Part shown: one piece after another, positions 39,121-47,431 of the stretch
Layout: each line of letters starts with the position of its first letter
Position numbering within the stretch: position 1 is the first letter of the stretch
Source: Micromonospora arida
Lineage (GTDB): Bacteria > Actinomycetota > Actinomycetes > Mycobacteriales > Micromonosporaceae
Direction of reading: 5' to 3'
Length of the DNA stretch: 64,000 nt
NCBI RefSeq assembly: GCF_003857035.1
Contig: NZ_QGSY01000175.1
Span: 39,142 to 103,141 of the forward strand
The notes under the pieces: model-generated
What the model was told of the DNA's origin: nothing
Seen by the model: only the letters and a program-made list of their open reading frames with translations
Database searches by the model: none
Position numbers and translations under genes: made by a program

Positions 39121-41235
39121 TCAGGGAAGGTTGATCGTGAACTCCCCGGTGTGCACCTTGCCGGCGACCTGGAAGTCGAAGAAGGCCCGGTACCGGCCTG
39201 AACTCGGTGCGGTCAGCCAGAACTTGACCGTCCCGTCGACCAGCTCCTGCTCGGGGTGGACGTGCACGTAGCCGAGGTCACCCTCACGAACCACTACCAG
39301 GTGCCCGTACGCGGCAAGGTATCGCTCCAACTGCACGGGGGTGGTGGTGTCGGCGCTGGCGACCTGGAAGTGGATCGGCGCCGTCACCCCCACCGTCGGG
39401 GTGCCGGTCATCGACACCGCGTACGGACCAGCCGTCGCCTGGGCCTGTGGCGGCGGCAGCGCGGTCGGGGTGTGCGCGCCGGGCACTGTGTGGTCGACGC
39501 CCAGCACGAGCGGCAGCGGCGTGCCGTTGGCAGCGGTGACGGAGAAGTCGGCGTAGACGCGGTACCCGCCGGGTCGGGCCAGCGTCATCGGGACGCTCCA
39601 GGTGCCGTCGGGTGCCATCGTCGGGTGCAGGTGCTGGTAGCCGGTCAGGTCACGGCCCACGACGATCATGTGCAACGGCTTGTCGTGGACGACCGCGAAG
39701 CGTGTCGCCGGCTGCCGGTCGGTGCCGACGATGCGGAAGCGGTAGTCGGCGCGTACCCCGGCGGGTTGGGTTCGTTCCAGCGGTTGCAGCGTGTACCCGC
39801 CGGCGCTGACGGTCGTCCCGGTGGCAAGCGTCTCGCCCGTTCCGCCGTCACCCCGGTGCGTGTGCGGTCCGGTGCCCGCCGGGTGTTGGTGTCCGTCGTT
39901 CGCGGACCCTGCCGGGCCGGAGGCGGGCGGACCGCCCGCCGGCTGCCGGGCGTTGTTGGCGGCCGGGACCTCGTTGCCGCTGATGCGCGCCAATCCGAAT
40001 CCGCCGAGCAGGGCCAGCACCATGGTACCGACGAACAGTGCCAGGCTGGTGTTGCTCAGCCGGGACCCGGGCGTCGCCGTGGCCAGATCCGGGTCAGGCG
40101 ATGCCCCGGAGTCGACGGGCGGTCGATTGTCGGTCGTGGCGAGGGCTTTCGCGTTCTCATCGGTCGGAGTCGGATCGACAGCCACGCCCGTCCGAGCCAC
40201 GACGACGGCGGTGTCCTTACGCGCGGCCGGCACGGCGCTGGGTCGCCGCTTACCGTCCGAGGTCTGCGTACCGCTGCCGGTCGCCGCGACGGTCCTGTCT
40301 GCTTCGGTCCTGTCACCGACCGCTCTGCCGCCGCCAGTCCTGGCAACGGCGGGCTTGCTGCCGGTGGCCTTGGCACCGGTGGCCATGGCGCTGGCGGTCT
40401 TGGTGCCGGCGGTCCTGGTCCCGGGACGGGTGCCGGCGCCGCGTCGAGCGGATGTCGCCGGCGCGGTACGGCCGCGGCCGGCGGGTCTGCCAGTGGCGGT
40501 CGTTCGCCGACGCCAGACGACGAATCCGGCTGCCGCGGCCGCCACCGCGACCACCGCCAGGCCGACCCACGCGACCGCTCCGGGGCCGCTCTCGTCCGTC
40601 GGTTCGGTCGGCGCAGCCGCTGCCGCGGATGGCGGAACCGCCGTCTCGGCCGCGACTGTCGGCACTGCCGAGACCTGCCCGGACGACCCGTGTTGCTCGG
40701 CGGTGGCCAACAGCGCCGGATCTGGTTGGGTCGACGGCGGGCTCCACCCCTTGGGCGCCGCCGTCACCGGCCCGTCGTAGCGGAAGGTCAAAGTGCCGCG
40801 GACGGGGTCGCCGTCCGAGGCGACCGACAGGTAGCTCACCGAGTACTCGCCCGTGGCCGGCAGGTGCGCGACCGCCACCGTCGCGGGGAACCCCGTGGTG
40901 TACTCACGTGGCTCGAACTGGCCGTTGACCAGGAAGTACTCCCGCACCGGCTTGTTCAACGGCTTGGGCTCCCCGTAAGACCAGCCATTGTCGACCCGGA
41001 TGCCACCTGGCGCGGTGACCGTGAAGAACGCGTTGGCGGCAGCCTTCTCGGTGAAGAACAGCTGCACCGACGTCAACGGCTCGCGCACCGTGGCGCCACC
41101 CGCCGGCGTGGACATCGCGAGGGTCCCGTGAGCTGCGGCGGGCTGAGCGGACGCGAGGAGAGCGACCGCCGACGCGAGGAGGAGCGCGAGGAGGCCCGAG
41201 ACCATCCGCCCAGGAATCTGAGGGTGACGACGCAT
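39121..41235 (-). CDS. CopC-like domain fused to a low-complexity linker and YtkA-like metal domains
   Basis: A 704-residue membrane protein. A signal peptide ends QPAAA, exposing His (AHGTLAMSTPAGGATVREPL) in a CopC-like domain (about 40-165). A first helix (VAWVGLAVVAVAAAAAGFVV) follows at about 225, then some 170 residues of Ala/Thr/Arg/Gly low-complexity sequence and a second helix (LALFVGTMVLALLGGFGLAR). The outer part holds a His cluster (DGHQHPAGTGPHTHRGDGG) and two YtkA-like beta domains with DKPLHMIVVGRDLTGYQHLH and YGHLVVVREGDLGYVHVHPE. ATG 41235 has GAGGA 9 nt upstream. As first gene of the operon it is probably a surface copper-binding protein. Confidence 0.82.
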   Translation of the reverse strand: MRRHPQIPGRMVSGLLALLLASAVALLASAQPAAAHGTLAMSTPAGGATVREPLTSVQLFFTEKAAANAFFTVTAPGGIRVDNGWSYGEPKPLNKPVREYFLVNGQFEPREYTTGFPATVAVAHLPATGEYSVSYLSVASDGDPVRGTLTFRYDGPVTAAPKGWSPPSTQPDPALLATAEQHGSSGQVSAVPTVAAETAVPPSAAAAAPTEPTDESGPGAVAWVGLAVVAVAAAAAGFVVWRRRTTATGRPAGRGRTAPATSARRGAGTRPGTRTAGTKTASAMATGAKATGSKPAVARTGGGRAVGDRTEADRTVAATGSGTQTSDGKRRPSAVPAARKDTAVVVARTGVAVDPTPTDENAKALATTDNRPPVDSGASPDPDLATATPGSRLSNTSLALFVGTMVLALLGGFGLARISGNEVPAANNARQPAGGPPASGPAGSANDGHQHPAGTGPHTHRGDGGTGETLATGTTVSAGGYTLQPLERTQPAGVRADYRFRIVGTDRQPATRFAVVHDKPLHMIVVGRDLTGYQHLHPTMAPDGTWSVPMTLARPGGYRVYADFSVTAANGTPLPLVLGVDHTVPGAHTPTALPPPQAQATAGPYAVSMTGTPTVGVTAPIHFQVASADTTTPVQLERYLAAYGHLVVVREGDLGYVHVHPEQELVDGTVKFWLTAPSSGRYRAFFDFQVAGKVHTGEFTINLP

Positions 41236-41368
41236 CTGAATATCCTCACTGCGCTGAGACTTTTTACAAGAGGTGACGAACTTTTTCCTCACATGGCTAA
41301 AGCCGAACACCTCCCGGGTGGTCTGCCGGGCTGAGGGGCCGTCGCCCCTGGCCAGCTATGCTCCCGGT

Positions 41369-41562
41369 GGCGCTGGTTCGTCCGGTCGTGAGCTGGCCGG
41401 GCGTCGTAAGAGGGAACCCGGTGGGAATCCGGGGCTGCCCCGCAGCGGTGAGTGGGAACGACCGCCGTCATCAGCACTGGGCCAGTGGCCTGGGAAGCGA
41501 CGGCCAGTAGGGGACCGGCGTGGAGCCGGTCGGGCCCGCGAGTCCGAAGACCTGCCCGCGCC
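41369..41562 (+). ncRNA. Cobalamin riboswitch
   Basis: The conserved core is visible in order: AAGAGGGAACCCGGTG, GAATCCGGGGCTGCCCCGCA, GCGGTGAGTGGGAACGACCG, CACTGGGCCAGTGG, CTGGGAAGCGACGGCCAGTA and the 3' box CGAGTCCGAAGACCTGCC. Closing stem GGCGC/GCGCC was used to set the ends. The element points right and its nearest downstream gene is a hotdog thioesterase at 41704. A BtuF-like gene lies 2.3 kb on. By family it represses expression when adenosylcobalamin is plentiful. Confidence 0.88.
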
Positions 41563-41703
41563 GCGTACACAACCGTGTGCGCTGCCGTCGGCCTCGTGGG
41601 TGGGCTGAGCGGGTGACGTGCCGGGGCGGTGTGCGCCGGTGTGTCCTCGTCAGCGTGTGCCCGTGTTCCGGCGGTGTGGTTTCCCGAGGGACGGACTACC
41701 GCT

Positions 41704-42216
41704 GTGCACGACACCACCACGATCGCCGGCCGAGCGCCGTCGGCGTCGCACCTGACCCTGTCGCAGATCATGGATCAGCACCACACCAACCTGATGGGTA
41801 CGGTCCACGGCGGCCGGATCCTCAACCTCATCGACTCCGTCGCTGGTGTGGTCGCCGCCCGCCATTCCGACGGGCCGGCGGTCACCGCCGCCATCGACGA
41901 GACCGCGTTCCTGCGGGCGGTGCGGGTCGGCGACGTCGTGCATGTCGACGCGCGGATCACCTGGGCCGGTCGCAGCTCGATGGAGGTCGCGGTCAAGGTG
42001 ACCGCCGACCGGTGGGACCGGGCGGTGCCACCCACCGACGTGGCCACCGCCCACCTGGTCATGGTCGCCATCGACGACGACGGCCAGCCTCGTACGGTGC
42101 CGCCGCTGCTACCGGAGACCGACGGTGACCGGCGGCGGTACCGGGAGGCGGAGATCCGCCGGAAGCACCGGCTGGCGCTGCGGCGCGCGCTGCTCGACGG
42201 TGCCGAAGACGACTGA
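41704..42216 (+). CDS. Hotdog-fold acyl-CoA thioesterase
   Basis: A 170-residue acyl-CoA hydrolase of the BFIT/YciA type. The hallmark MDQHHTNLMGTVHGGRILNL contains the catalytic Asn/Asp-region and HGG turn, followed by DETAFLRAVRVGDVVHVDAR. A basic helix (EAEIRRKHRLALRRALLDG) ends the protein. GTG 41704 is chosen, with GAGGGACGGA upstream; the frame is open from 41629. It is the first gene after the cobalamin riboswitch, an unusual partner, with about 140 bp between. Free CoA recycling linked to B12-dependent acyl-CoA mutases is conceivable but unproved. Confidence 0.85.
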   Translation: MHDTTTIAGRAPSASHLTLSQIMDQHHTNLMGTVHGGRILNLIDSVAGVVAARHSDGPAVTAAIDETAFLRAVRVGDVVHVDARITWAGRSSMEVAVKVTADRWDRAVPPTDVATAHLVMVAIDDDGQPRTVPPLLPETDGDRRRYREAEIRRKHRLALRRALLDGAEDD

Positions 42217-42623
42217 CCCGGCTGGTACTACCGCTACCGGCGCCCACATCACGAGAGGGTGCACCCGCGCTGTGACTCGCAGGCTGACTGATGGCCGTCA
42301 GTCTGGTGATCTGCTCACTCGCCGGTCCACATTGCAGGCTCGCGTACCCGGCGCTCGGTTTTCTGCCGGGACTTGGCCGCCCACTTCGTTGCGTTCTTTG
42401 ACGCGAAGTCGTCCAGGACCTGGCGGTCAGTCGCGGTCCAGGCGGGAAGCTGCGCTGTCCACTCTTCTGCCTGTTCGGCGCTGTGGCCGCTACCGATCAG
42501 CCATGGCGGGCTGTCCGTTGTCCTGCCGGCGGCAGGACTGCCGTGCGTGCCTTGACAGGAAGGTGGAGCAGCAGGACAGTCGAGATATTCATAGACGTCC
42601 AACTATTTACGGCGAGGTGTGCC
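42217..42623. other. Intergenic region of 407 bp with no secure gene
   Basis: A leftward frame at 42315-42602 could encode 95 residues (middle part SAEQAEEWTAQLPAWTATDR) but has only a TTG start and no recognisable family; it may be a gene remnant. The 3' end, around 42580-42615, is AT-rich (GATATTCATAGACGTCCAAC, TATTTAC) and probably holds the promoter of the CBM2 gene, ending in the ribosome site GGCGAGG. Confidence 0.4.
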
Positions 42624-43700
42624 ATGCGGAAGTCGCTGACTGCTGTGGCCGCCATCGCTGTTGCCATGGTCGCGATGATGGCCGCGATCTCACACGCCAG
42701 TGCGGCGAACGCGGCGGCCGGGTGTCGGGTGAACTACGTCGTCACCAGCCAGTGGACCGGTGGCTTCCACGCCGACATCGCGGTCACCAACTTGGGTGAC
42801 CCAGTCAACGGGTGGACGCTGCGGTTCGCGTTCCCAGCAGTCGACCAGCGGCTCACGCAAACCTGGAGCGCCACCTGGGCCCAGGCGGGCCAGCAGGTCA
42901 GCGCGACCAATCTGGGCTGGAACGCGACCCTTGGCACCAATGGCTCCGCGAACATCGGTTTCGTTGGCGCCTGGTCGGGCAGCAACCCCATACCAGCGTC
43001 GTTCACGCTCAACGGCGTCACGTGCACCGGCGGCGTCCTGCCCAGCGTGACGCCGACCCGGACGACCACACCGCCGGTCGCTGACTGGCCGGCGATCGTC
43101 ACCTGGCTCAGCCCGACCGCCGGCGCGGTGTACACCACGCCGGGAACCGTCCCGCTGGCTGCGACCGCGACCGTGGGAGGCGGACACAGCATCACCTCGG
43201 TGTCGTTCCGGGTGGACGGCGTCACGGTGGCCCGGGGGGTGAGGACGACCGGTGACCGGTTCGAGGCGCTGTGGACACCACCGATCGGGGAGCCCGGCAC
43301 CAGCACCACCTTCGTGCTGTACGTCTCGGCCGGCACCGACCAGTCGCTGTCTGGCGCTGCGCCGCCGTTGCTGGTCACGGTGGTGACGCCGGCGTCCACC
43401 GGCACCAACCACCCGCCGGCAGTGGCGTTGAGCACCCCCGGCGGGCAGACCTACTTCCTCGAGCCGACGACCGTCACGCTGGTCGCCGACGTCGCCGACA
43501 CCGACCCCGGGGACCTCGTCAGCCGCGTGGAGTTGTACCTCGGGGCGACCCGGCTGGCCGTGACGCCGACCAACAGCGGACAGCGCTACCAGTTCCAGAC
43601 GGCCCTGTCGGCCGGCACGTCGTCCACCTTCACCGTGCGGGTCCATGATTCCCACGGCGGTATCGGCATCTCGAACCCGCTGACCTTCACCATCCGTTAG
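42624..43700 (+). CDS. Secreted CBM2 carbohydrate-binding protein with Ig-like repeats
   Basis: A 358-residue secreted protein. A signal peptide (TAVAAIAVAMVAMMAAISHA) is followed by a family-2 carbohydrate-binding module (about 32-130), with paired Cys at both ends (GCRVNYVV and GVTCTGG) and surface Trp in QWTGGFHADIAVTN, NGWTLRFAF and LGWNATLG, typical for cellulose or chitin binding. A Thr/Pro linker and two Ig-like/bacterial beta-sandwich domains follow (PTAGAVYTTPGTVPLAATAT; PGGQTYFLEPTTVTLVADVA). No catalytic domain is present. It may be a substrate-adhesion protein. Confidence 0.87.
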   Translation: MRKSLTAVAAIAVAMVAMMAAISHASAANAAAGCRVNYVVTSQWTGGFHADIAVTNLGDPVNGWTLRFAFPAVDQRLTQTWSATWAQAGQQVSATNLGWNATLGTNGSANIGFVGAWSGSNPIPASFTLNGVTCTGGVLPSVTPTRTTTPPVADWPAIVTWLSPTAGAVYTTPGTVPLAATATVGGGHSITSVSFRVDGVTVARGVRTTGDRFEALWTPPIGEPGTSTTFVLYVSAGTDQSLSGAAPPLLVTVVTPASTGTNHPPAVALSTPGGQTYFLEPTTVTLVADVADTDPGDLVSRVELYLGATRLAVTPTNSGQRYQFQTALSAGTSSTFTVRVHDSHGGIGISNPLTFTIR

Positions 43701-43789
43701 CGCCTCGGCCCTCCGTCAAGGGCTGACCAAGGTCCTTCCACTGGCCGTCGACACGTTTGCGAGTCGGCACGCTTCCTCAGCTGGCTTCG

Positions 43790-43873
43790 GTGAGCATCCT
43801 GCGGCCCGGTGACGAGAAGTTCCCCTACAGCGACGGCTCGCACAAGTGGACGTGGCGCGGTCGCGCCTGGTAG
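43790..43873 (+). pseudogene. Short protein-like C-terminal fragment
   Basis: Between the CBM2 and BtuF-like genes a rightward frame ends LRPGDEKFPYSDGSHKWTWR-GRAW before TAG 43871-43873. The aromatic, charged composition looks like a real protein tail, but no upstream part exists in frame and the family was not recognised. Confidence 0.25.
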
Positions 43874-43883
43874 GCAGGCGGTT

Positions 43884-44948
43884 GTGCGCATCGTTTCCCT
43901 GCTGCCGGCGGCCACGGACATCGTGGCCATGCTCGGCCTGACCGGGCACCTGGTCGGCCGTACCCACGAGTGTGACTGGCCGCCGGGGGCCCTGGCCGAC
44001 GTCCCGGCGGTGACCGCGACGTCCCTGCCGGAGACCTTGACGAGCCGGGAGATCTCGGCGGCGATCGCCGGTGACGCGCACCGAGGCTCGTCGTTGTACC
44101 AGCTCCACGTCGCCATGCTGGAGCGGTTGAAGCCGGATCTGATCCTGACCCAGGATCTGTGCGACGTGTGTGCGGTCTCCTACGAGCGGGTCAACGACGC
44201 GGTTGGTCTGATCGATCTCGACACCAGGGTAATGTCCCTGGAGGCGCGGACCATCGACGGGATCCTGGACACTGTCGATGCCGTGGCCGCGCTGACCGGC
44301 ACCGAAGGCAGGGCGGCGGAGATCCGAGCCGACGCCGAGCGTCGCCTCGCCGCGTTGCCAGGGCCGGTGCCCGGCGCGCCGACGGTGCTGTTCGTCGAGT
44401 GGCTCGACCCGTTGATGCCGGGCGGGCACTGGGTTCCGGAGCAGATCACCTACGCGGGTGGGCGGTCGCTGCTGCTCGGGCCGGGTGCGCACAGCACCCC
44501 GCACCCGTGGTCGGTGGTCGCGGACCTGGCCCCCGACGTGGTGGTGTTCGGGCCGTGCGGGTTCACGCCGGAGCGAACCATCGATGAGCTGTCCGTGGCG
44601 ACCGCGCAACCCGGCTGGGCGGACCTGCCCGCGGTTCGTCAGGGGCAGGTGTGGGTGGTCGACGGGCCTGCCTACTTCAACCGCCCCGGCCCGAGGGTCG
44701 TCGACGGCGCGGAGATCCTCGCCGGCATCCTCGGCGGGCCGCCCCGACTCCCGCGCCCGGCGGGTGCAGCTCGACGTCGGCTGACGCTGTCGCGCCCGAG
44801 TGGCGGAGGCGGACCTCCGATGCCGATCGCCCGTTGCCCCTGGCATTCGCGACGGCCCGGAGTGCGGGTCAGGTGCGCGCCCTCGCTGCACCGGCGAGGT
44901 CGACGATCCGGTCACTCCAGTGGTCCAGCAGGGTCTGGTCGTGGGTGA
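43884..44948 (+). CDS. BtuF-like cobalamin-binding protein without signal peptide
   Basis: The first 290 residues match helical-backbone metal/cobalamin-binding proteins of the BtuF type: RIVSLLPAATDIVAMLGLTG, THECDWPPG, LKPDLILTQDLCDVCAVSYE, VLFVEWLDPLMPGGHWVPEQ and FGPCGFTPERTIDEL. There is no signal peptide or lipobox, as is usual for the soluble actinobacterial branch. After PPRL the last 60 residues are Arg/Pro-rich and overlap the convergent ABC gene by 80 bp, which suggests the original stop was lost. GTG 43884 is used. No BtuC or BtuD gene is adjacent. Confidence 0.8.
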   Translation: MRIVSLLPAATDIVAMLGLTGHLVGRTHECDWPPGALADVPAVTATSLPETLTSREISAAIAGDAHRGSSLYQLHVAMLERLKPDLILTQDLCDVCAVSYERVNDAVGLIDLDTRVMSLEARTIDGILDTVDAVAALTGTEGRAAEIRADAERRLAALPGPVPGAPTVLFVEWLDPLMPGGHWVPEQITYAGGRSLLLGPGAHSTPHPWSVVADLAPDVVVFGPCGFTPERTIDELSVATAQPGWADLPAVRQGQVWVVDGPAYFNRPGPRVVDGAEILAGILGGPPRLPRPAGAARRRLTLSRPSGGGGPPMPIARCPWHSRRPGVRVRCAPSLHRRGRRSGHSSGPAGSGRG

Positions 44949-45549
44949 TGACCAGGACGCCAGCCCGCTGGGTCCGCTGGTAGTCGCGGATGACGGCGGC
45001 GACGTGCGCCTGGGTCGAGGCGTCCAGCATCGCCGTGGCCTCGTCGCAGAGCAGGTAGTCCGGCCGGTGTACGAGGGCCCGGGCGAGGCAGGCGCGTTGC
45101 AGTTGCCCGTCGGACACCGCGTGTGGCCGTCGGCCGCGCAGGTCGGCGGTGAGGCCGACGAGGTCGGCGAGTTCGGCCACCCGCTCCCGAACCGTCGCCT
45201 CGGGGGTTCGGACGGCACGTAGCGGTTCGGCGATCAGGTCGTCCAGGCTCAGCCGGGGATCGGCGGCGGCGCGCGGGCTCTGGAACAGGACGGCGACGCG
45301 GGTCCGCAGGTCGACCGGCACGGCGTACCGCACTCCGTGGACCGGCGTGCCGTCGATGCTGACCTGGCCGTGGTCCGGGCGGTGCAGGAGGGCCAGGACC
45401 CGGACCAGTGTCGACTTGCCACATCCGGACGGGCCGCGGAGTCCGACCGTCTCGTCCCGGCCGACCCGCACCGTGACACCGTCGAGCACGACCTGACGGC
45501 CGTACCCGACGGTCACCTCGTCGGCGAGCAGGTGTTCTGGACTGGTCAC
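44869..45549 (-). CDS. ABC importer ATPase, second (DppF/NikE-like)
   Basis: A 226-residue ATPase with Walker A GPSGCGKSTLVRVL, Q-loop FQSPRAAADPRLS, signature VSDGQLQRACLARAL (Asp replaces the usual Gly after Ser), Walker B YLLCDEATAMLD and H-loop VITHDQ. It is shorter than peptide-type DppF (about 320) because the C-terminal oligopeptide extension is missing, like NikE-type subunits. It overlaps the previous gene by ATGA and is last in a five-gene operon. Confidence 0.88.
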   Translation of the reverse strand: MTSPEHLLADEVTVGYGRQVVLDGVTVRVGRDETVGLRGPSGCGKSTLVRVLALLHRPDHGQVSIDGTPVHGVRYAVPVDLRTRVAVLFQSPRAAADPRLSLDDLIAEPLRAVRTPEATVRERVAELADLVGLTADLRGRRPHAVSDGQLQRACLARALVHRPDYLLCDEATAMLDASTQAHVAAVIRDYQRTQRAGVLVITHDQTLLDHWSDRIVDLAGAARART

Positions 45550-46550
45550 GTGACGGCTCCGGTGCGGATCGGGTGGTGGCAGGCGACGGTGCCGTCGTCG
45601 GCGATCGGCGTCGGCGGCGGCTGGCTCGCGCAGGTGTCGGTGCGGTGCGGGCAGCGGGGCGCGAACGCGCAGCCCGGAGGCAGCGCGGTGAGCATCGGCG
45701 GGTCGCCCGGCACCGGCCGGAAGGCACGGTCCGGCAGGGCGTCGAGCAGCGCCGAGGCGTACGGGTGGGCCGGTGCGGTGAAGAGTCGGTCGGTGTCGCG
45801 GTGTTCCACGATGCGGCTGGCGTACATGACGGCGACGGTGTCGGCGACCCGTTGCGCGGCTGCCAGGTCGTGCGTGATGAGCACGACGGCCGAGCCGTTG
45901 TCGCAGCGGCGTCTCAGCAGGTCGAGGGTGTGGTCGACCAGGGGTCGGTCCAACCCGGTGGTGGGCTCGTCGGCGATGAGCAGCGACGGGTCGGGTGCCA
46001 GCGCGAGCGCGGTGACCAGACGCTGTGCCATGCCACCGGAGAGTTCGTGGGGGTAGCGGTCGAGGTCCGCTGGGTCGAGCCCGACGTCGACAGCCAGTTG
46101 GTCGGCGTCGGCGCGGTCGTGGCCGTGCGCCCGCAGCGTCTCGGCGAGCAGTCGGCGTCCGGTGCGCACCGGGTTCAGGGCGGTGGCCGGGCTCTGCGGC
46201 ACCAGCCCGACCCGGCGCCCACGCACTCTGCGCGCCAGGTGGCGCTGACCGCAGGTGATCAGGTCGACCGGTTCGCTGTCCGGCTCGTGCAGGACGGCGT
46301 GGCCGGTGGTCGTGGCGTTGCCGGGCAGCAGGCCGAGCAGGGCGTGGGCCAGGACGGACTTGCCGCAGCCGGACTCGCCGACGATGGCGAGCAACTCGCC
46401 GGCCCGTACGGTGAGGTTGAGGTCGCTGACGGCACGCACCGTCGCGTCGCGGAGTCGGAACTCGACGCCGAGGCCATCAACGGTGAGCAGCGGCTCACTC
46501 GTGCCGGCGCGGGGCGACGCGATGGCGGGACCGGATTCGGTGGTGGTCAC
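45546..46550 (-). CDS. ABC importer ATPase, first (DppD/NikD-like)
   Basis: A 334-residue ATPase with Walker A GESGCGKSVLAHALLG, Q-loop VPQSPATALNPVR, signature LSGGMAQRLVTALAL, Walker B LLIADEPTTGLD and H-loop LITHDLAAAQR. The C-terminus carries the peptide/nickel-type extension with a Cys cluster (GCAFAPRCPHRTDTC, then ACHHP) that in the family can hold an iron-sulfur cluster. GTG 46550 overlaps the permease stop (GTGA). It pairs with the 44869-45549 ATPase. Confidence 0.9.
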   Translation of the reverse strand: MTTTESGPAIASPRAGTSEPLLTVDGLGVEFRLRDATVRAVSDLNLTVRAGELLAIVGESGCGKSVLAHALLGLLPGNATTTGHAVLHEPDSEPVDLITCGQRHLARRVRGRRVGLVPQSPATALNPVRTGRRLLAETLRAHGHDRADADQLAVDVGLDPADLDRYPHELSGGMAQRLVTALALAPDPSLLIADEPTTGLDRPLVDHTLDLLRRRCDNGSAVVLITHDLAAAQRVADTVAVMYASRIVEHRDTDRLFTAPAHPYASALLDALPDRAFRPVPGDPPMLTALPPGCAFAPRCPHRTDTCASQPPPTPIADDGTVACHHPIRTGAVT

Positions 46551-47431
46551 AGGTGCAGCTCCGCTCGGACCCGGGGATCGAGGCGGTCGCGCCAGCGGGC
46601 GGCGAGGACCGCGATGGCCAGGGTGACGACGACGATGACCGCGCCCGGCGCCAGGCTGGCCCACCAGGCACCTGTCAGCAGCGACCCCTGACCGTCATTG
46701 ATCATGTTGCCGAGTGAGGCGAGGTGCGGCGGTAGGCCCAGGCCGAGGAACGACAGGGCGGTCTCGTGCCATACCGCGTGCGGGATCATCAGGGTGGTGG
46801 CCAACGCCAGCCGGGGCAGGACGTGCGGCAGCAGGTGTCGGGTGAGGACCCGGAATCGGCCGGCCCCACCGCTGATCGCGGCGTCGACGAACGGTCGGGT
46901 CCGCAGGCTCAACAACTCGGATCGGACGATGCGGGCGGTGGAGAGCCAGTGGGTGAGCCCGACGGAGGCGATCACCGCGCCGAGGCTGGGACGCAGCATG
47001 GCGACGATGAAGATGCCCAGCAGCAGGTGGGGCATCGCGGCGATGGTGTCCACCATCCGCATCAGGAGCCGGTCCACCCGGCCGCCGAGCATGCCGGCGA
47101 TCCCGCCGACCACGCCCCCGAGAACCGTGGCCACGAGGGCGGCGACCGCGCCGACGAGCAACGAGACCCGCAGTCCGTAGACGGCCCGGTGTGCCACGTC
47201 GCGGCCCAGGTCGTCGGTGCCAGCGAGGTGGGTCCAGGACGGTGCCAACCGGGTCTGGTCCAGCGCGACCGCGCTCTGGTCGAGCGGCCAGACGAGCGGA
47301 GCGAGCAGCGAACCGACGACGGCCACCAGCAGGACCAGGCCGGCGATGACGACGCCGGTCTGGCCGGGTCGCAGCCGCAGCCGGGACCGGGCCAGGTGGA
47401 GCAGCGGCGGTCGGGTTGCAAGGTCAGCCAT
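46547..47431 (-). CDS. ABC importer permease, DppC/NikC-like
   Basis: A 294-residue inner membrane permease with six helices, starting LARSRLRLRPGQTGVVIAGL. The family signature is seen in LAGTDDLGRDVAHRAVYGLR and the EAA-like coupling loop AAISGGAGRFRVLTRHLLPH. The end LSFLGLGLPPHLASLGNMIN is typical of DppC. ATG 47431 overlaps the previous gene by 8 nt. Confidence 0.9.
   Translation of the reverse strand: MADLATRPPLLHLARSRLRLRPGQTGVVIAGLVLLVAVVGSLLAPLVWPLDQSAVALDQTRLAPSWTHLAGTDDLGRDVAHRAVYGLRVSLLVGAVAALVATVLGGVVGGIAGMLGGRVDRLLMRMVDTIAAMPHLLLGIFIVAMLRPSLGAVIASVGLTHWLSTARIVRSELLSLRTRPFVDAAISGGAGRFRVLTRHLLPHVLPRLALATTLMIPHAVWHETALSFLGLGLPPHLASLGNMINDGQGSLLTGAWWASLAPGAVIVVVTLAIAVLAARWRDRLDPRVRAELHL

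Noticed and set aside
42315..42602. 95-codon leftward ORF
   Set aside because: Not called as a gene: only a TTG start, no recognised family and no good ribosome site. It is noted under the intergenic entry as a possible remnant.
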